This document shows, one piece after another, positions 8,432-17,890 of a stretch of 64,000 nucleotides of DNA (its first letter is position 1; the number at the start of each line of letters is the position of its first letter). The stretch covers positions 372,001-436,000 of the forward strand of contig RHLJ01000002.1 in the NCBI GenBank assembly GCA_003712055.1. The letters are read 5' to 3'. This stretch comes from Balneola sp. Lineage in GTDB: Bacteria > Bacteroidota > Rhodothermia > Balneolales > Balneolaceae. Under the pieces are notes generated by a model. It searched no databases and was not told the origin of the DNA. It saw nothing but the letters and a program-made list of their open reading frames with translations. Made by a program: the position numbers and the translations under genes.

Positions 8432-8632
8432 TCATTTCTTCTTATTGGCGAAGTACCAAATCGCCCAGCCAATACCTACAATTGCTAATGCAAGGCCTAT
8501 TCCTCCAAGGAATGCATACAGTAAATAAGGTACGATTATACTCACTACCAGACCGGTTATGGCTTTAACGGGAACAGCAGCACTTGCTGCTCCAAAGATA
8601 GACTGAAAAACTCGTGCTAAACGCGCTAACAT
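8432..8632 (-). CDS. Small two-helix membrane protein
   Basis: A 66-residue protein with a basic amphipathic start (MLARLARVFQ), a hydrophobic stretch at about 20-45 and a second at 46-60, and a KKK tail. It is probably a small inner-membrane protein with two helices. I do not recognise a family. Its stop lies 29 bases from the heptamer array. It is a single gene between serS and dusB. Short hydrophobic ORFs can be spurious, but the length, start codon and regular composition support it. Confidence 0.55.
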   Translation of the reverse strand: MLARLARVFQSIFGAASAAVPVKAITGLVVSIIVPYLLYAFLGGIGLALAIVGIGWAIWYFANKKK

Positions 8633-8703
8633 AGTTGCTCCATTTTGTTCGAACCGCAGCGGGTACGGGAGGCAGAATAAAAAGATTCGTTTAGGACAGT
8701 TAG

Positions 8704-9693
8704 TTAAGCTACCACAAAAAACTCGTCTTCCTTAAAATTGAGCAATCGTTCTAGAATGGGCTCCATCGTATCGAATTGCATGAGTTCGAGACGAAGTTTC
8801 TTGCCATTCCTGATTCCCTTCAGGTACTGACCATAATGCTTTTTCATTATGATAACACCGTAACGTTCCCCTTGATGTTCCACTGATTTTCGAAGCTGTT
8901 CTGCCGTTAGTTCCAGGCGTTCCTGTAAAGTAGGTTCGGGAAGTAATTCACCTGTTTCTAAATAATGGCGGGATCGCTCAAAAATCCAGGGATTACCGAT
9001 CGCTCCGCGTCCAATCATTACACCATCAACACCGGTTTCATCAAACATTTTTTTTGCTAACTCAGGAGAAGTTACATCTCCATTACCGATGATAGGAATC
9101 TCAAGACCCGGAGTGTCTTTCAATTTCTTGAGCCATTCCCACCTGGCATCCCCTTTGTATTTCTGAGCTCTTGTTCTAGCGTGAACGGTTAATGCTTTTA
9201 CTCCAATGCGTTGAAGCATAAGTGCCACTTCCTGGATTTTTATGGTGGTATCATCCCAGCCAAGCCTGGTTTTTACGGTAACAGGTTTATTTTGTACGGC
9301 ATCTACAACGGTACCAGCCATTCGTTCCATCATTCCAAGATCTCTTAAGCAAGCAGCTCCGGCGCCTTTATTAACGACTTTATAAACAGGGCACCCAAAA
9401 TTAATATCCACCAGGTCGGGATTGTTGTTCTCGGCTACCTTGGCAGCTCCTTCCATAGCCTCTTCCCGTCCACCGAAAATTTGAATCCCAAAAGGGCGCT
9501 CACTCTCGGAATAGCTCATCTTGTGAATGGCGATATCCGAGTCCCTTATTAGAGCTTCAGAACTAATGAACTCGGTAAATACAATATCTGCTCCTTTCTC
9601 TCTGCAAATCTGCCGAAATGGAGAATCCGTCACATCCTCCATGGGAGCAAGGAAAAGCGGTTTTTCTGGAAGCTGGATATTATCGATGTTCAT
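8704..9693 (-). CDS. dusB: tRNA-dihydrouridine synthase (DusB type)
   Basis: A 329-residue FMN enzyme that reduces uridines in the tRNA D-loop with NADPH. It opens with the family start LFLAPMEDVTDSPFR near 14-27. It carries NFGCP at 98-102, whose Cys101 is the expected general acid, followed by KVVNKGAGAACLRD, VKTRLGWDD and the phosphate-binding GNGDV and MIGRGAIGNPW segments. I chose ATG 9693 over an upstream TTG at 9702. Transcribed alone on the minus strand. Confidence 0.93.
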   Translation of the reverse strand: MNIDNIQLPEKPLFLAPMEDVTDSPFRQICREKGADIVFTEFISSEALIRDSDIAIHKMSYSESERPFGIQIFGGREEAMEGAAKVAENNNPDLVDINFGCPVYKVVNKGAGAACLRDLGMMERMAGTVVDAVQNKPVTVKTRLGWDDTTIKIQEVALMLQRIGVKALTVHARTRAQKYKGDARWEWLKKLKDTPGLEIPIIGNGDVTSPELAKKMFDETGVDGVMIGRGAIGNPWIFERSRHYLETGELLPEPTLQERLELTAEQLRKSVEHQGERYGVIIMKKHYGQYLKGIRNGKKLRLELMQFDTMEPILERLLNFKEDEFFVVA

Positions 9694-9835
9694 AAGGCTC
9701 AAAAAAGAAACAAAGATAAGGATTTTGAATGGATTGGGATAATCGGATTGAATTCTAGGGCTAAGTTATGCTAGTCATTTCTTTGATTAACCCATATATT
9801 TTTAGTCCTCAAAATTAACTACTAATACTTTAGAC

Positions 9836-10912
9836 ATGTCGATTGATTTAGGTAAAATTGAAGAACTATTAGGGGACGATGCTTCCTACTTGTTGGATCA
9901 CAAATGCGAAACTATAAGTGTTGACAGAATAGCACTACCTTCATCAACTTTTGTGGATGATATTTGGTCGCTTTCAGATAGAAATAACCGTGTATTAGGA
10001 AACCTGCAATGGATGTTTGAAGCAGGTCGCTTAGGAAATACTGGTTTCCTTTCCATCCTTCCTGTTGATCAGGGAATTGAGCACTCAGCCGGTGCTTCTT
10101 TTGCAAAAAATCCTGATTACTTTGATCCGGAGAATATTGTAAACCTTGCTATTGAAGCAGGATGTAATGCGGTTGCATCGACTTTTGGTGCACTTAGAGT
10201 GGTTGCCAGAAAGTATGCTCACAAAATCCCTTTCGTTGTCAAGATCAACCACAACGAATTACTGACCTACCCAAATACTTTCGATCAGATTATGTACGGT
10301 ACCATTGAGCAGGCTTACGATATGGGAGCTGCTGCTGTTGGTGCTACGATCTATTTTGGTTCAGATGAGTCAAATCGACAAATACAGGAAGTAGCTCAGG
10401 CTTTTGCTTATGCTCACGAACTTGGAATGGCAACCATACTTTGGTGCTACACAAGAAATAATGCTTTCAAAGTAGACGGAGTAGATTATCATACTTCAGC
10501 TGACTTAACCGGTCAGGCAAATCATATTGGTACAACTATCGGAGCTGATATCATCAAGCAGAAGCAGCCAACTAATAATGGCGGATATAAGGCTCTTAAT
10601 GCTGGTGATTCAAGCTATGGTAAGTTAGATGAGCGCATTTATTCTGAACTAACTACAGACCACCCAATCGATCTTACCAGATATCAGGTTGCTAACTGCT
10701 TCATGGGAAGAGCTGGTTTGATTAATTCTGGCGGTGCTTCTGGCTCTAACGATTTTGCTGATGCAGTTAAAACAGCCATTATTAACAAGCGAGCTGGTGG
10801 AATGGGTCTAATTAGTGGCCGTAAAGCATTCCAGCGACCAATTGGAGAAGGCGTAAAGCTTCTTAATATGATCCAGGATGTTTATTTAAATGAAGAGATT
10901 ACCGTAGCGTAA
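9836..10912 (+). CDS. fbaB: Class I fructose-bisphosphate aldolase (DhnA/FbaB type)
   Basis: A 358-residue Schiff-base aldolase of glycolysis and gluconeogenesis that cleaves fructose 1,6-bisphosphate to two triose phosphates. Family landmarks are [11 protein letters not shown] near 82, [14 protein letters not shown] near 135 and a C-terminal GRKAFQRP segment. It is longer than Escherichia coli FbaB-like cores but matches the longer DhnA-type proteins annotated as class I aldolases. It has its own leader and a strong terminator 20 bases after the stop, so it is monocistronic. Confidence 0.9.
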   Translation: MSIDLGKIEELLGDDASYLLDHKCETISVDRIALPSSTFVDDIWSLSDRNNRVLGNLQWMFEAGRLGNTGFLSILPVDQGIEHSAGASFAKNPDYFDPENIVNLAIEAGCNAVASTFGALRVVARKYAHKIPFVVKINHNELLTYPNTFDQIMYGTIEQAYDMGAAAVGATIYFGSDESNRQIQEVAQAFAYAHELGMATILWCYTRNNAFKVDGVDYHTSADLTGQANHIGTTIGADIIKQKQPTNNGGYKALNAGDSSYGKLDERIYSELTTDHPIDLTRYQVANCFMGRAGLINSGGASGSNDFADAVKTAIINKRAGGMGLISGRKAFQRPIGEGVKLLNMIQDVYLNEEITVA

Positions 10913-10932
10913 CTTTTTCTTAAATTGTTGGT

Positions 10933-10963
10933 AGCCACGCATATCTTATGCGTGGCTTTTTTT
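10933..10963 (+). terminator. Rho-independent terminator after the aldolase gene
   Basis: Perfect 10-bp arms AGCCACGCAT and ATGCGTGGCT flank the loop ATCTT and are followed by a run of seven T's. Confidence 0.93.
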
Positions 10964-10986
10964 ATACTTAGTGAAATCAACTACAG

Positions 10987-12030
10987 TTGAGTACAGACCA
11001 GAATCAAATAACGCAGCCCCAAAATATTATCTCAAAGAGGTATCTGATTATTTCTATCTCTTTGAGTGTGCTTACTATGGCTGGTGTTATTTATTACACC
11101 TATACCCCAGGAATACTTGAGCATCTCCTTCCCAAAAGGATGCCCGGTCTGTTAATAGCGCTTGTTGTCTCATTTTTAAGAGTCTGGTTTACTGCTGCTA
11201 AGTTTCGGGTTCTCTCGGAAGGGGTAATAAGCTGGATGGGTTCATTTAGAATTGTACTTACCTGGGATTTTACTTCTGCCGTAACCCCTTCTACAATAGG
11301 TGGTGCTCCTATGGCGACCTATGCAATGACTAAAGAAGGTCTCAAACTTGGCGAAGCTACCGCAATCATTCTATACAGTGTATTGCTAGACCAGATTTGG
11401 TTTGCTATTGCTATCCCAATTCTGCTAATAGCAGGCATTTTTTATGAAGTTGTACCTCCGGAAGTTGGACTTGTGGGAGAAGCTTCCATGTTATTGCTTT
11501 ATGTGATTTTGCTAAGCTACGCCAGTATTTTGGCTTATGGAGTGTTGGTAAACCCTGCTGCTATAAAGAAGGTCATTAAAGCAGTATTCAAGCTTCCAAT
11601 TTTGCGTAGATATCACGATAAGATAAGTGCTGAAGCTGAAAACCTTGAAAGTTATGCGCATCAGCTACGCAAAAAGCCGATAAGCTTTTTGTTAAAGGCA
11701 TTCTTTTTTTCAACTATGACGTGGATGGCTAGAATTGCTCTACCAACCATTGTTATTCTGAGTTTACTTCCAGCCCCAGAGATTCTTTCCGCACTCCGTA
11801 GTCTTGCGATGAACCTGACCTTCTTGGTTGTTCCCACACCTGGTGGTAGCGGAGGTGTTGAGGGATTATTTGTGGTATTCCAGGGGCCGCTAATTTCCAG
11901 AGAATCCTTTATTGGGCTCGCTCTCTTCTTGTGGAGGCTCATTAGTTATTATATAACCATTGCAATAGGAATGGCAGCCACTACCTGGTACATAAATCGG
12001 CAGGTAGTTGAGAGCACACAAAAAGACTGA
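10987..12030 (+). CDS. Flippase-like (LPG synthase transmembrane domain) membrane protein
   Basis: A 347-residue polytopic membrane protein with about eight hydrophobic segments, of the UPF0104/lysylphosphatidylglycerol-synthase transmembrane family. The family signature PTPGGSGGVEGLF lies near 280-292, and the early AVTPSTIGGAPMATYAM segment near 98 is also typical. Members are thought to move or modify lipids, but few are characterised. The first possible start is TTG 10987; an in-frame stop lies just upstream and no ATG appears before residue 37, already inside the first helix. It is followed 2 bases later by radA, so the two are cotranscribed. Confidence 0.8.
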   Translation: MSTDQNQITQPQNIISKRYLIISISLSVLTMAGVIYYTYTPGILEHLLPKRMPGLLIALVVSFLRVWFTAAKFRVLSEGVISWMGSFRIVLTWDFTSAVTPSTIGGAPMATYAMTKEGLKLGEATAIILYSVLLDQIWFAIAIPILLIAGIFYEVVPPEVGLVGEASMLLLYVILLSYASILAYGVLVNPAAIKKVIKAVFKLPILRRYHDKISAEAENLESYAHQLRKKPISFLLKAFFFSTMTWMARIALPTIVILSLLPAPEILSALRSLAMNLTFLVVPTPGGSGGVEGLFVVFQGPLISRESFIGLALFLWRLISYYITIAIGMAATTWYINRQVVESTQKD

Positions 12031-12032
12031 TT

Positions 12033-13370
12033 GTGGCTAAAACGAAAGTTCAGTTCGAATGTAGCTCTTGCGGCCATATCTCTCCAAAATGGTTGGGTAG
12101 CTGTCCTACTTGTGGTGAATGGAATACCTTTGTTGAAGTTAAAACTACAGCCAAATCTAATGTTGAGCATAAAGCGAAGATTTCAGGGGTTGAAAGTTCA
12201 ACAAGCCCTCAACGATTAGATGAAATTGAAACTTCTGAGAAGTCCAGGTTTCATTCAAGAATCAGCGAGTTCGATAGAGTTTTGGGAGGAGGGTTTCTAC
12301 CGGGAGCCTATATTTTATTGGGAGGGGAGCCCGGAGTAGGAAAGAGTACCTTAACCCTTCAAATTGCAAAGTCTAATCCCGAGTTAAAGATTCTGTATTG
12401 TGCAGGTGAGGAATCATCAGGACAAATAAAGCAAAGAGCAGAACGAATAGGAGTTAATTCCTCGAACCTGTCGATATTTAATGAAACACAGGTTGACGTT
12501 ATCATTGAAGAAGTCAATAAAAGTACACCCGATTTATTAATTATTGACTCCATCCAAACGGTATACCGAACGGAGTTATCCAGTATGCCAGGGAGTATTC
12601 AACAAGTGAAAGAATGTGCTGCTTTATTCCAACAGGTAGCTAAAAAGAAGAACGTGACTACCATTGTGATTGGTCACGTTACTAAAGAAGGGGATATAGC
12701 TGGTCCCAGGGTACTTGAGCATATGGTAGATACTGTGCTTCAGTTTGAAGGGGATAAGAACTATACCTACCGCTTGCTCAGAACGCTAAAAAATCGTTTT
12801 GGTCCGGCACAGGAAGTAGGAGTATTTGAAATGTTCGCACATGGTTTGCGTGAAGTGGATAATCCATCTGAACTTTTTATTTCAGATACAAACACCGAAG
12901 TAAGTGGGAATGCGATTGTATGTACTATGGAAGGATCAAGGCCTCTTTTGATCGAGGTGCAGGCATTGGTTACGGCATCTACTTATGGAACCCCACAACG
13001 CACATCAAATGGATTTGATAGAAACAGGCTTACACTCTTACTAGCCGTTCTAGAAAAAAGAGCTGGATATAGCTTTGCCAATCAGGATGTATACCTTAAT
13101 GTAGCGGGTGGATTCAAATTAACTGATCCTGGAGGAGATGTTGGTATATGCTGTGCGCTCGTTTCTAGTCTAATGGATAAGCCGATTAAGGAAAAATCGG
13201 TATTTATAGGAGAGGTAGGTTTAGGTGGAGAAGTTCGGTCGGTGCCCAATGTAGATCAGCGATTGAAAGAATCTAAGAAGTTGGGCTTTGATGGATTTAT
13301 CGTTCCAGGAAAAGTTTCCAATGCAGGGGTAAATTCAATTAGTCAGGCTATAAAAAAAGCCTTGGATTAG
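12033..13370 (+). CDS. radA: DNA repair protein RadA (Sms)
   Basis: A 445-residue hexameric RecA-like helicase that extends branches during homologous recombination. The N-terminal zinc finger has Cys10, Cys13, Cys24 and Cys27. Walker A GGEPGVGKST lies near 97-106. The RadA-specific KNRFG motif is at 253-257. A Lon-protease-like C-terminal domain covers about 290-445. The start is GTG 12033, 2 bases after the upstream membrane protein gene, and gives the usual MAKTKVQFEC opening. Full length and intact. Confidence 0.96.
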   Translation: MAKTKVQFECSSCGHISPKWLGSCPTCGEWNTFVEVKTTAKSNVEHKAKISGVESSTSPQRLDEIETSEKSRFHSRISEFDRVLGGGFLPGAYILLGGEPGVGKSTLTLQIAKSNPELKILYCAGEESSGQIKQRAERIGVNSSNLSIFNETQVDVIIEEVNKSTPDLLIIDSIQTVYRTELSSMPGSIQQVKECAALFQQVAKKKNVTTIVIGHVTKEGDIAGPRVLEHMVDTVLQFEGDKNYTYRLLRTLKNRFGPAQEVGVFEMFAHGLREVDNPSELFISDTNTEVSGNAIVCTMEGSRPLLIEVQALVTASTYGTPQRTSNGFDRNRLTLLLAVLEKRAGYSFANQDVYLNVAGGFKLTDPGGDVGICCALVSSLMDKPIKEKSVFIGEVGLGGEVRSVPNVDQRLKESKKLGFDGFIVPGKVSNAGVNSISQAIKKALD

Positions 13371-13379
13371 TTTGGAAGG

Positions 13380-14405
13380 TCAGCTTTCCTGAATGACCAT
13401 CAATACCCATTCAAAAATCTTCTTTTCAAATGGAATTTGCTCTTGGGTGCCTGGATTTAACAGTGAGTGGTTCACCCCAGGTATTAGTTCTATGGTAAAG
13501 TTCTCATTTTTAGCTAATTCCATAGCTTCTTTGATATTCTCAATACTCTGCTTGGCAGGAACTATTCTATCTTCTTCTCCATAAATACTATACCATGGTA
13601 TGGATAGATTTTTGAGTTCGCTTAGTAAATCTAGTCCCATTGAATTGTATATGGGATTTTGGTCACGATCAGCATGATATGGTGGTAATAAACTCCGGTA
13701 TATATTTGTCGAAGCTTCTCTTATTTCATCATCAAGAGCGAGAGAACGTTCATGATCTCTAGCCTCAAGAGCATTAAAGTGTTCTTCCCAATAAGGAAGG
13801 ATCAGGCTCTTAACAGAATCACTTAGTTGTGTTCGATCCAATGAGTTTTTAAATGCATAATATCGATTGGGCCCTACTCTGTTAATTGGCCCTGAGACCC
13901 CTGCTATAAAAGAAACACTATTATTTCTTACCGCTAGATTAGCAATTAGCCTTCCTCCCTGGCTAAATCCACTGGCACCTATTTGTTTATTGTTTACTTC
14001 CTTATGACTGGCTAAAAAATCTACGGCTGCTTCAGCATCTGAAATTAGGTCATTAAAGTCCGTTTCTGAGTATTCTCCTGAGGAATTACCAGTTCCTCTT
14101 TTATCATAAAACAAAGCAATGATGCCGCACGCCGCAGCTCTTTTTGCAAGGTAAATGGGTACATTCCTTAAGTTGTTGACATTATTGCCTCCTCCAGGGA
14201 GTAACAAAAGAGCTGGATAAAGCCCTTCTGATTTAGGTAAATATAATTCAGCAGATAAGCTCACATCTCCATTTCGAATGGTAATTTCTTCTAGTCGAAA
14301 TAGCTCTTCAGATTCAACATATTCGTCAAAACAGCTAACATCCTGAGCATGTATCATGGTGCTTGAGAAAGCAATGAGTAAAAGAAAAAGTGGCAGTCTA
14401 AACAT
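13380..14405 (-). CDS. Secreted alpha/beta hydrolase
   Basis: A 341-residue exported hydrolase. A Sec signal peptide (LFLLLIAFSSTMIHAQ) is cleaved near residue 20. The nucleophile elbow is GFSQGG with Ser148. An oxyanion-side LLLPGGGNN lies near 68-76. The probable acid is Asp in YGEEDRIVP near 276-285 and the probable base is His in GVNHSLL near 310. It resembles the dienelactone-hydrolase/peptidase S9-like esterases of Bacteroidota; the substrate cannot be told. It converges on radA with a 9-base gap and no obvious terminator. Confidence 0.82.
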   Translation of the reverse strand: MFRLPLFLLLIAFSSTMIHAQDVSCFDEYVESEELFRLEEITIRNGDVSLSAELYLPKSEGLYPALLLLPGGGNNVNNLRNVPIYLAKRAAACGIIALFYDKRGTGNSSGEYSETDFNDLISDAEAAVDFLASHKEVNNKQIGASGFSQGGRLIANLAVRNNSVSFIAGVSGPINRVGPNRYYAFKNSLDRTQLSDSVKSLILPYWEEHFNALEARDHERSLALDDEIREASTNIYRSLLPPYHADRDQNPIYNSMGLDLLSELKNLSIPWYSIYGEEDRIVPAKQSIENIKEAMELAKNENFTIELIPGVNHSLLNPGTQEQIPFEKKIFEWVLMVIQES

Positions 14406-14501
14406 TGAACTATATAATTAATACTAATAAGATAGTATAAAATAATTTAGGAATGAATCCTAGGCTAAGAATGCAGGGCAACTGGTCCCTTTAATGATGG
14501 G

Positions 14502-14534
14502 CAAAAAAAAGCCCTTGGTGAATACCAAAGGCTT
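14502..14534 (-). terminator. Rho-independent terminator after rpsU
   Basis: On the minus strand AAGCCTTTGG, a six-base loop and CCAAGGGCTT form a 10-bp stem with one G-T pair, followed by eight T's. Confidence 0.9.
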
Positions 14535-14560
14535 TAAATCTGTGATACAACGACTACCAT

Positions 14561-14755
14561 TTAGTAGTTATCACGTTGACGACGACGCTGCTCGCGAACG
14601 GCTTTTTTCATAGCCTCGCGACGTTCAATAGAAGGTTTGATAAACTGTTGACGATCTTTGTACTCATTAAGAATACGAGATCGAGTTACCATCTTCTTGA
14701 AACGATTGATCGCTCGTTCAACACTTTCGTTGTCTTTAACTTCAACGCCTAGCAT
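14561..14755 (-). CDS. rpsU: 30S ribosomal protein S21
   Basis: A 64-residue very basic protein. It carries NESVERAINRFKKMVTRSRIL near 8-28 and ends in an arginine-rich tail (KKAVREQRRRQRDNY), matching Bacteroidota S21. S21 binds the 16S platform near the anti-Shine-Dalgarno region. It is monocistronic, with a terminator 27 bases downstream. In Bacteroidota S21 is part of the pocket that occludes the anti-SD, which fits the scarcity of Shine-Dalgarno sites here. Confidence 0.95.
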   Translation of the reverse strand: MLGVEVKDNESVERAINRFKKMVTRSRILNEYKDRQQFIKPSIERREAMKKAVREQRRRQRDNY

Positions 14756-14862
14756 TGAGTCTCACTTCCTTTCATTTGTTTTATTCCCATAATTGGGGTT
14801 GCAAATATACTAAAAAAGTTAGTTAATGTAGCATTTTAGATTCTAGGAGCAAGTAACTGACT

Positions 14863-15630
14863 ATGGAAGAGAAGATCGATCATAATAAACCATCTGAAAA
14901 GAAGGAAGCAGGTCTATTCGAAGAACTCCTCGGAGATGCCTTTAATCTGGATAGAGGTTTACCCGCTACGATTTACAATATGTTCGTAAACCCTGGACTG
15001 GTAATAGAAAGCTATTTTACTGACAAGGGTAGGTTCGTAAACCCAATCAGGTACACCATTTTTATTTTAGCAGTTACTACTGCAATTACTATTTATCTGA
15101 TTGATTATGAGCAGTTTTTAGAACAAGTAGCAAACGCCAGTACTCAAGGTGATTTTGAGGCCAATCTTGAAGAACTAAAAGAGCAGACGGGCATTGATTG
15201 GCCTGGTTATATGGACACGGTGGGAGAGGTAACGATTTTAATGACTACTAAACTCAACCAGCTACTTTATATAGTAGTTTTAGCTCCGGTTTTGGCCTTT
15301 TTCAGCAAGCTTTTTTTTAAAAAGAAGAAGCCTTATTTCAAACATCACTATGTAATGTATCTGTATTTATTAGCTAGTTTTGCAATAGTGAGCCTGTTAT
15401 TAACTCCTTTGTCGATGCTTGAAGGGGGTGGGGGGATATTTCTTTTTGCACTTACTTTTTTAATGCTAGTTTATTCAATGTTTGTTCAAAGCCGATACCT
15501 GGGTCTTAAAGGCTTTGATCAGCATGCAATGAGTTTTCTCAGTTTCATTTTTGGGTATATCGTCTATTCGATTGGTTCCGCAATTCTTATGTATGGAGCA
15601 GCCGCTATACTTTTTATTTCAAGGAACTAA
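14863..15630 (+). CDS. DUF3667-like membrane protein
   Basis: A 255-residue membrane protein with four to five hydrophobic segments (about 62-80, 137-155, 168-188, 193-212 and 225-250). The soluble N-terminus contains GLPATIYNMFVNPGLVIESYFTDKGRFVNP-type sequence, which resembles the DUF3667 signature of Bacteroidota proteins. The zinc-ribbon cysteines that often open DUF3667 proteins are absent. Function unknown. AGGAG at 14845-14849 is one of the few Shine-Dalgarno-like strings here, though its 13-base spacing is long. The stop overlaps the convergent TIGR02757 gene by 4 bases. Confidence 0.6.
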   Translation: MEEKIDHNKPSEKKEAGLFEELLGDAFNLDRGLPATIYNMFVNPGLVIESYFTDKGRFVNPIRYTIFILAVTTAITIYLIDYEQFLEQVANASTQGDFEANLEELKEQTGIDWPGYMDTVGEVTILMTTKLNQLLYIVVLAPVLAFFSKLFFKKKKPYFKHHYVMYLYLLASFAIVSLLLTPLSMLEGGGGIFLFALTFLMLVYSMFVQSRYLGLKGFDQHAMSFLSFIFGYIVYSIGSAILMYGAAAILFISRN

Positions 15631-16406
15631 TCATTGCTCTTAAGAACTCCTGATCCAAACAAAGCAAAATCATACTTCGCAGGGTCCATAGGATCTAGTA
15701 GTACTAACCTTTCATTTAGTTCTAGTACCGCTTTCCAGTCATTCTGCTTTCTATTAAGAAGTCCCATCTTTCTAGCTTGATTACCTACATGAACATCCAG
15801 AGGGATTTTCAATTCAGCTGGAGACATAAAAGTCATGATACCCAAGTCAACGTCACTTTTTCTTATGCACCATCTGAGATACATATAAAGACGTTTGCAC
15901 GAGCTATTTTTGTCGGGATTTGAAATGTGCTTTCGAGTTCGTTGTGGTATTTCAGGATGAATAGAAAAAAATTGCTCATGGAAAATGGCAATAAGCTCTC
16001 TTTCTTGTTCTTTGCTAATATCATAGCATAGCTTCCAGAACCCTTCAAAAGAAGAGAATTCAATAAGAATGTTTTTCAGTGTCTTAATCAACCAGTAAAT
16101 ATCTATTGGTTTAAATGTCCGGTGTTTAAAATCTGAGAAGTATTCAGCATCTGATTCGGAGAAGTTTAGTATGAATTCATAGGGGCGGTAATTCATTCTA
16201 TTAAGCAAGTCATCCACCTTTGCAATAACTATGTCTCTGCGCCCCCAGGCCATGATTGCGGCAAAGAAACCGGCCAGCTCCTGGTCTCTTTTATCTGAAA
16301 ATGCATGCATAAACTGAATCGGATCATGATCTATAAATTCATTTCGATCAAACCTTCTTACCAGTTCTTCCAGATCATCTTTCAAAGCGAAAATTTCATT
16401 TGGCAT
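15627..16406 (-). CDS. TIGR02757 family protein
   Basis: A 259-residue soluble protein. It matches the conserved TIGR02757/DUF2400 family of Bacteroidota: HDPIQFMHAFSDKRDQE near 26-42, FFAAIMAWGRRD near 47-58, RLYMYLRWCIRKSDVDLG near 168-185 and a C-terminal LDVHVGNQARKMGLL. The fold is related to helix-hairpin-helix DNA glycosylases as far as I recall, but no activity is established. ATG 16406 is preferred over the adjacent TTG 16409. Convergent with and slightly overlapping the DUF3667-like gene. Confidence 0.8.
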   Translation of the reverse strand: MPNEIFALKDDLEELVRRFDRNEFIDHDPIQFMHAFSDKRDQELAGFFAAIMAWGRRDIVIAKVDDLLNRMNYRPYEFILNFSESDAEYFSDFKHRTFKPIDIYWLIKTLKNILIEFSSFEGFWKLCYDISKEQERELIAIFHEQFFSIHPEIPQRTRKHISNPDKNSSCKRLYMYLRWCIRKSDVDLGIMTFMSPAELKIPLDVHVGNQARKMGLLNRKQNDWKAVLELNERLVLLDPMDPAKYDFALFGSGVLKSND

Positions 16407-16517
16407 CAATGAAGATATCGTTTTAAAAAGTTCGCCAGGGTATTTTTCTGATAAAATTTATCACGATTTCTCCTCTTAAGAGCATTACCTATATTCGGGA
16501 GAATAAAACCGCTTTCA

Positions 16518-17879
16518 ATGAAAACACTCTTCGTTTTTTTTATCCTATTAACCTCATGTTCTGCATATGATCAAAATATTCCCTGGGTGCCTCTTTTTGA
16601 TGGAGATACAACCGATGGATGGGAACAAATAGGTGGTGTTGCTACCTATGAAGTGAAAGAAGGAGCTATAGTAGGTACTACAGTGGCCGATACCCCAAAC
16701 TCTTTTCTCAGAACAGAGGTGCTGTATAGTGATTTTATTCTGGAATATGAGGTAAAACTTTCAGATGCGACAAACTCAGGAGTACAGATTAGGAGTAATA
16801 GTTTTCCTGAATTTCAGGATGGTAGAGTGCATGGTTATCAGGTTGAAATCGATCCTTCAGATCGATCATGGACAGGTGGAATTTACGATGAAGCACGCAG
16901 AGGATGGCTTCATCCACTTAGAGATATGCCTGAAGCACAAGCAGCTTATAAACATCTGGAATGGAATAAATTTAGAGTTGAAGCAATTGGCGATACTATC
17001 AAAACCTGGGTAAATGGGATTCCTGTTTCGCATTTAGTTGACAACAGAACGTCAGAAGGATTTATAGCTCTTCAGGTACATAGTATTGGAAATCCGGATG
17101 AAGCCGGCATTGAAATAAGCTGGAGGGATATTCGGATTATAACGGATAATCCACGAAAATATGCCCAAAGCACAAGTGCTCCAGCTATTGACAAGTATAA
17201 CGTATTAACGCACAGTCAAGAGGATTGGGGTTGGGAATTATTGTATGATGGAACCAGCATGGATAAATGGCGTGGTGCTCGTTCTGATGAGTTCCCTTAT
17301 TCAGAGAAAGGAAAAGGTTGGGATGTTGAAGACGGAGTGATTGTAATTCATGAATCTGGTGGTGCAGAATCAGAAGACGCCGGAGATATTGTTACGAGGG
17401 AGTTATTTAGCAATTTTGAGCTTTGGGTCGATTTTAAAGTTACTCCTGGGGCTAATAGTGGTATAAAGTATTTTGTTGATGCAAATCTCAATAAGGGGAC
17501 AGGATCTTCGATAGGGCTAGAGTATCAGGTTCTTGATGATGATCTTCATCCGGATGCTAAATTGGGGGCACAGCCTGGAAGCAGGACAGTGGCTTCTTTA
17601 TATGATCTCATCAAGGCAGAAGACAAGCCCATAAATCCGGTTGGAGAATGGAATCATGCCAGAATAATTTCAAACGGTAACCATGTTGAGCATTGGTTAA
17701 ATGGTCGGAAGGTGCTTGAATACGATCGAAATACCCCGGAATTCCAAAAACTGGTTGATGAAAGTAAATATGAAGTGTGGCCAGGTTTCGGAACCTGGAC
17801 AGAAGGAAATATCCTGCTTCAGGATCATGGAAATGAGGTACACTACCGAAATATTTTCATCAAAAGATTAAACCCATAA
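16518..17879 (+). CDS. Tandem DUF1080 (3-keto-disaccharide hydrolase-like) lipoprotein
   Basis: A 453-residue exported protein with two copies of the DUF1080 concanavalin-like domain (PF06439), about 22-208 and 232-450. The copies share the pattern W..LFDG/LYDG near the start, then the SNFEL/SDFIL and NSGI/NSGV strands and a WNHARI/WNKFRV...G..V..W.NG segment. A short signal ends in LLTSC with Cys14, so it is probably lipid-anchored. DUF1080 enzymes hydrolyse or eliminate 3-keto-glycosides. It begins an operon with two Gfo/Idh/MocA oxidoreductases (gaps 11 and 3 bases), the usual partners that make the 3-keto sugar. Single-domain proteins are more common than this duplication. Confidence 0.8.
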   Translation: MKTLFVFFILLTSCSAYDQNIPWVPLFDGDTTDGWEQIGGVATYEVKEGAIVGTTVADTPNSFLRTEVLYSDFILEYEVKLSDATNSGVQIRSNSFPEFQDGRVHGYQVEIDPSDRSWTGGIYDEARRGWLHPLRDMPEAQAAYKHLEWNKFRVEAIGDTIKTWVNGIPVSHLVDNRTSEGFIALQVHSIGNPDEAGIEISWRDIRIITDNPRKYAQSTSAPAIDKYNVLTHSQEDWGWELLYDGTSMDKWRGARSDEFPYSEKGKGWDVEDGVIVIHESGGAESEDAGDIVTRELFSNFELWVDFKVTPGANSGIKYFVDANLNKGTGSSIGLEYQVLDDDLHPDAKLGAQPGSRTVASLYDLIKAEDKPINPVGEWNHARIISNGNHVEHWLNGRKVLEYDRNTPEFQKLVDESKYEVWPGFGTWTEGNILLQDHGNEVHYRNIFIKRLNP

Positions 17880-17890
17880 AACAAGCTACT

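Noticed and set aside
8640-8703. TGTTCGAACCGCAGCGGG string as part of a tRNA
   Set aside because: It resembles a T-loop, but no acceptor, D or anticodon arms can be formed around it.
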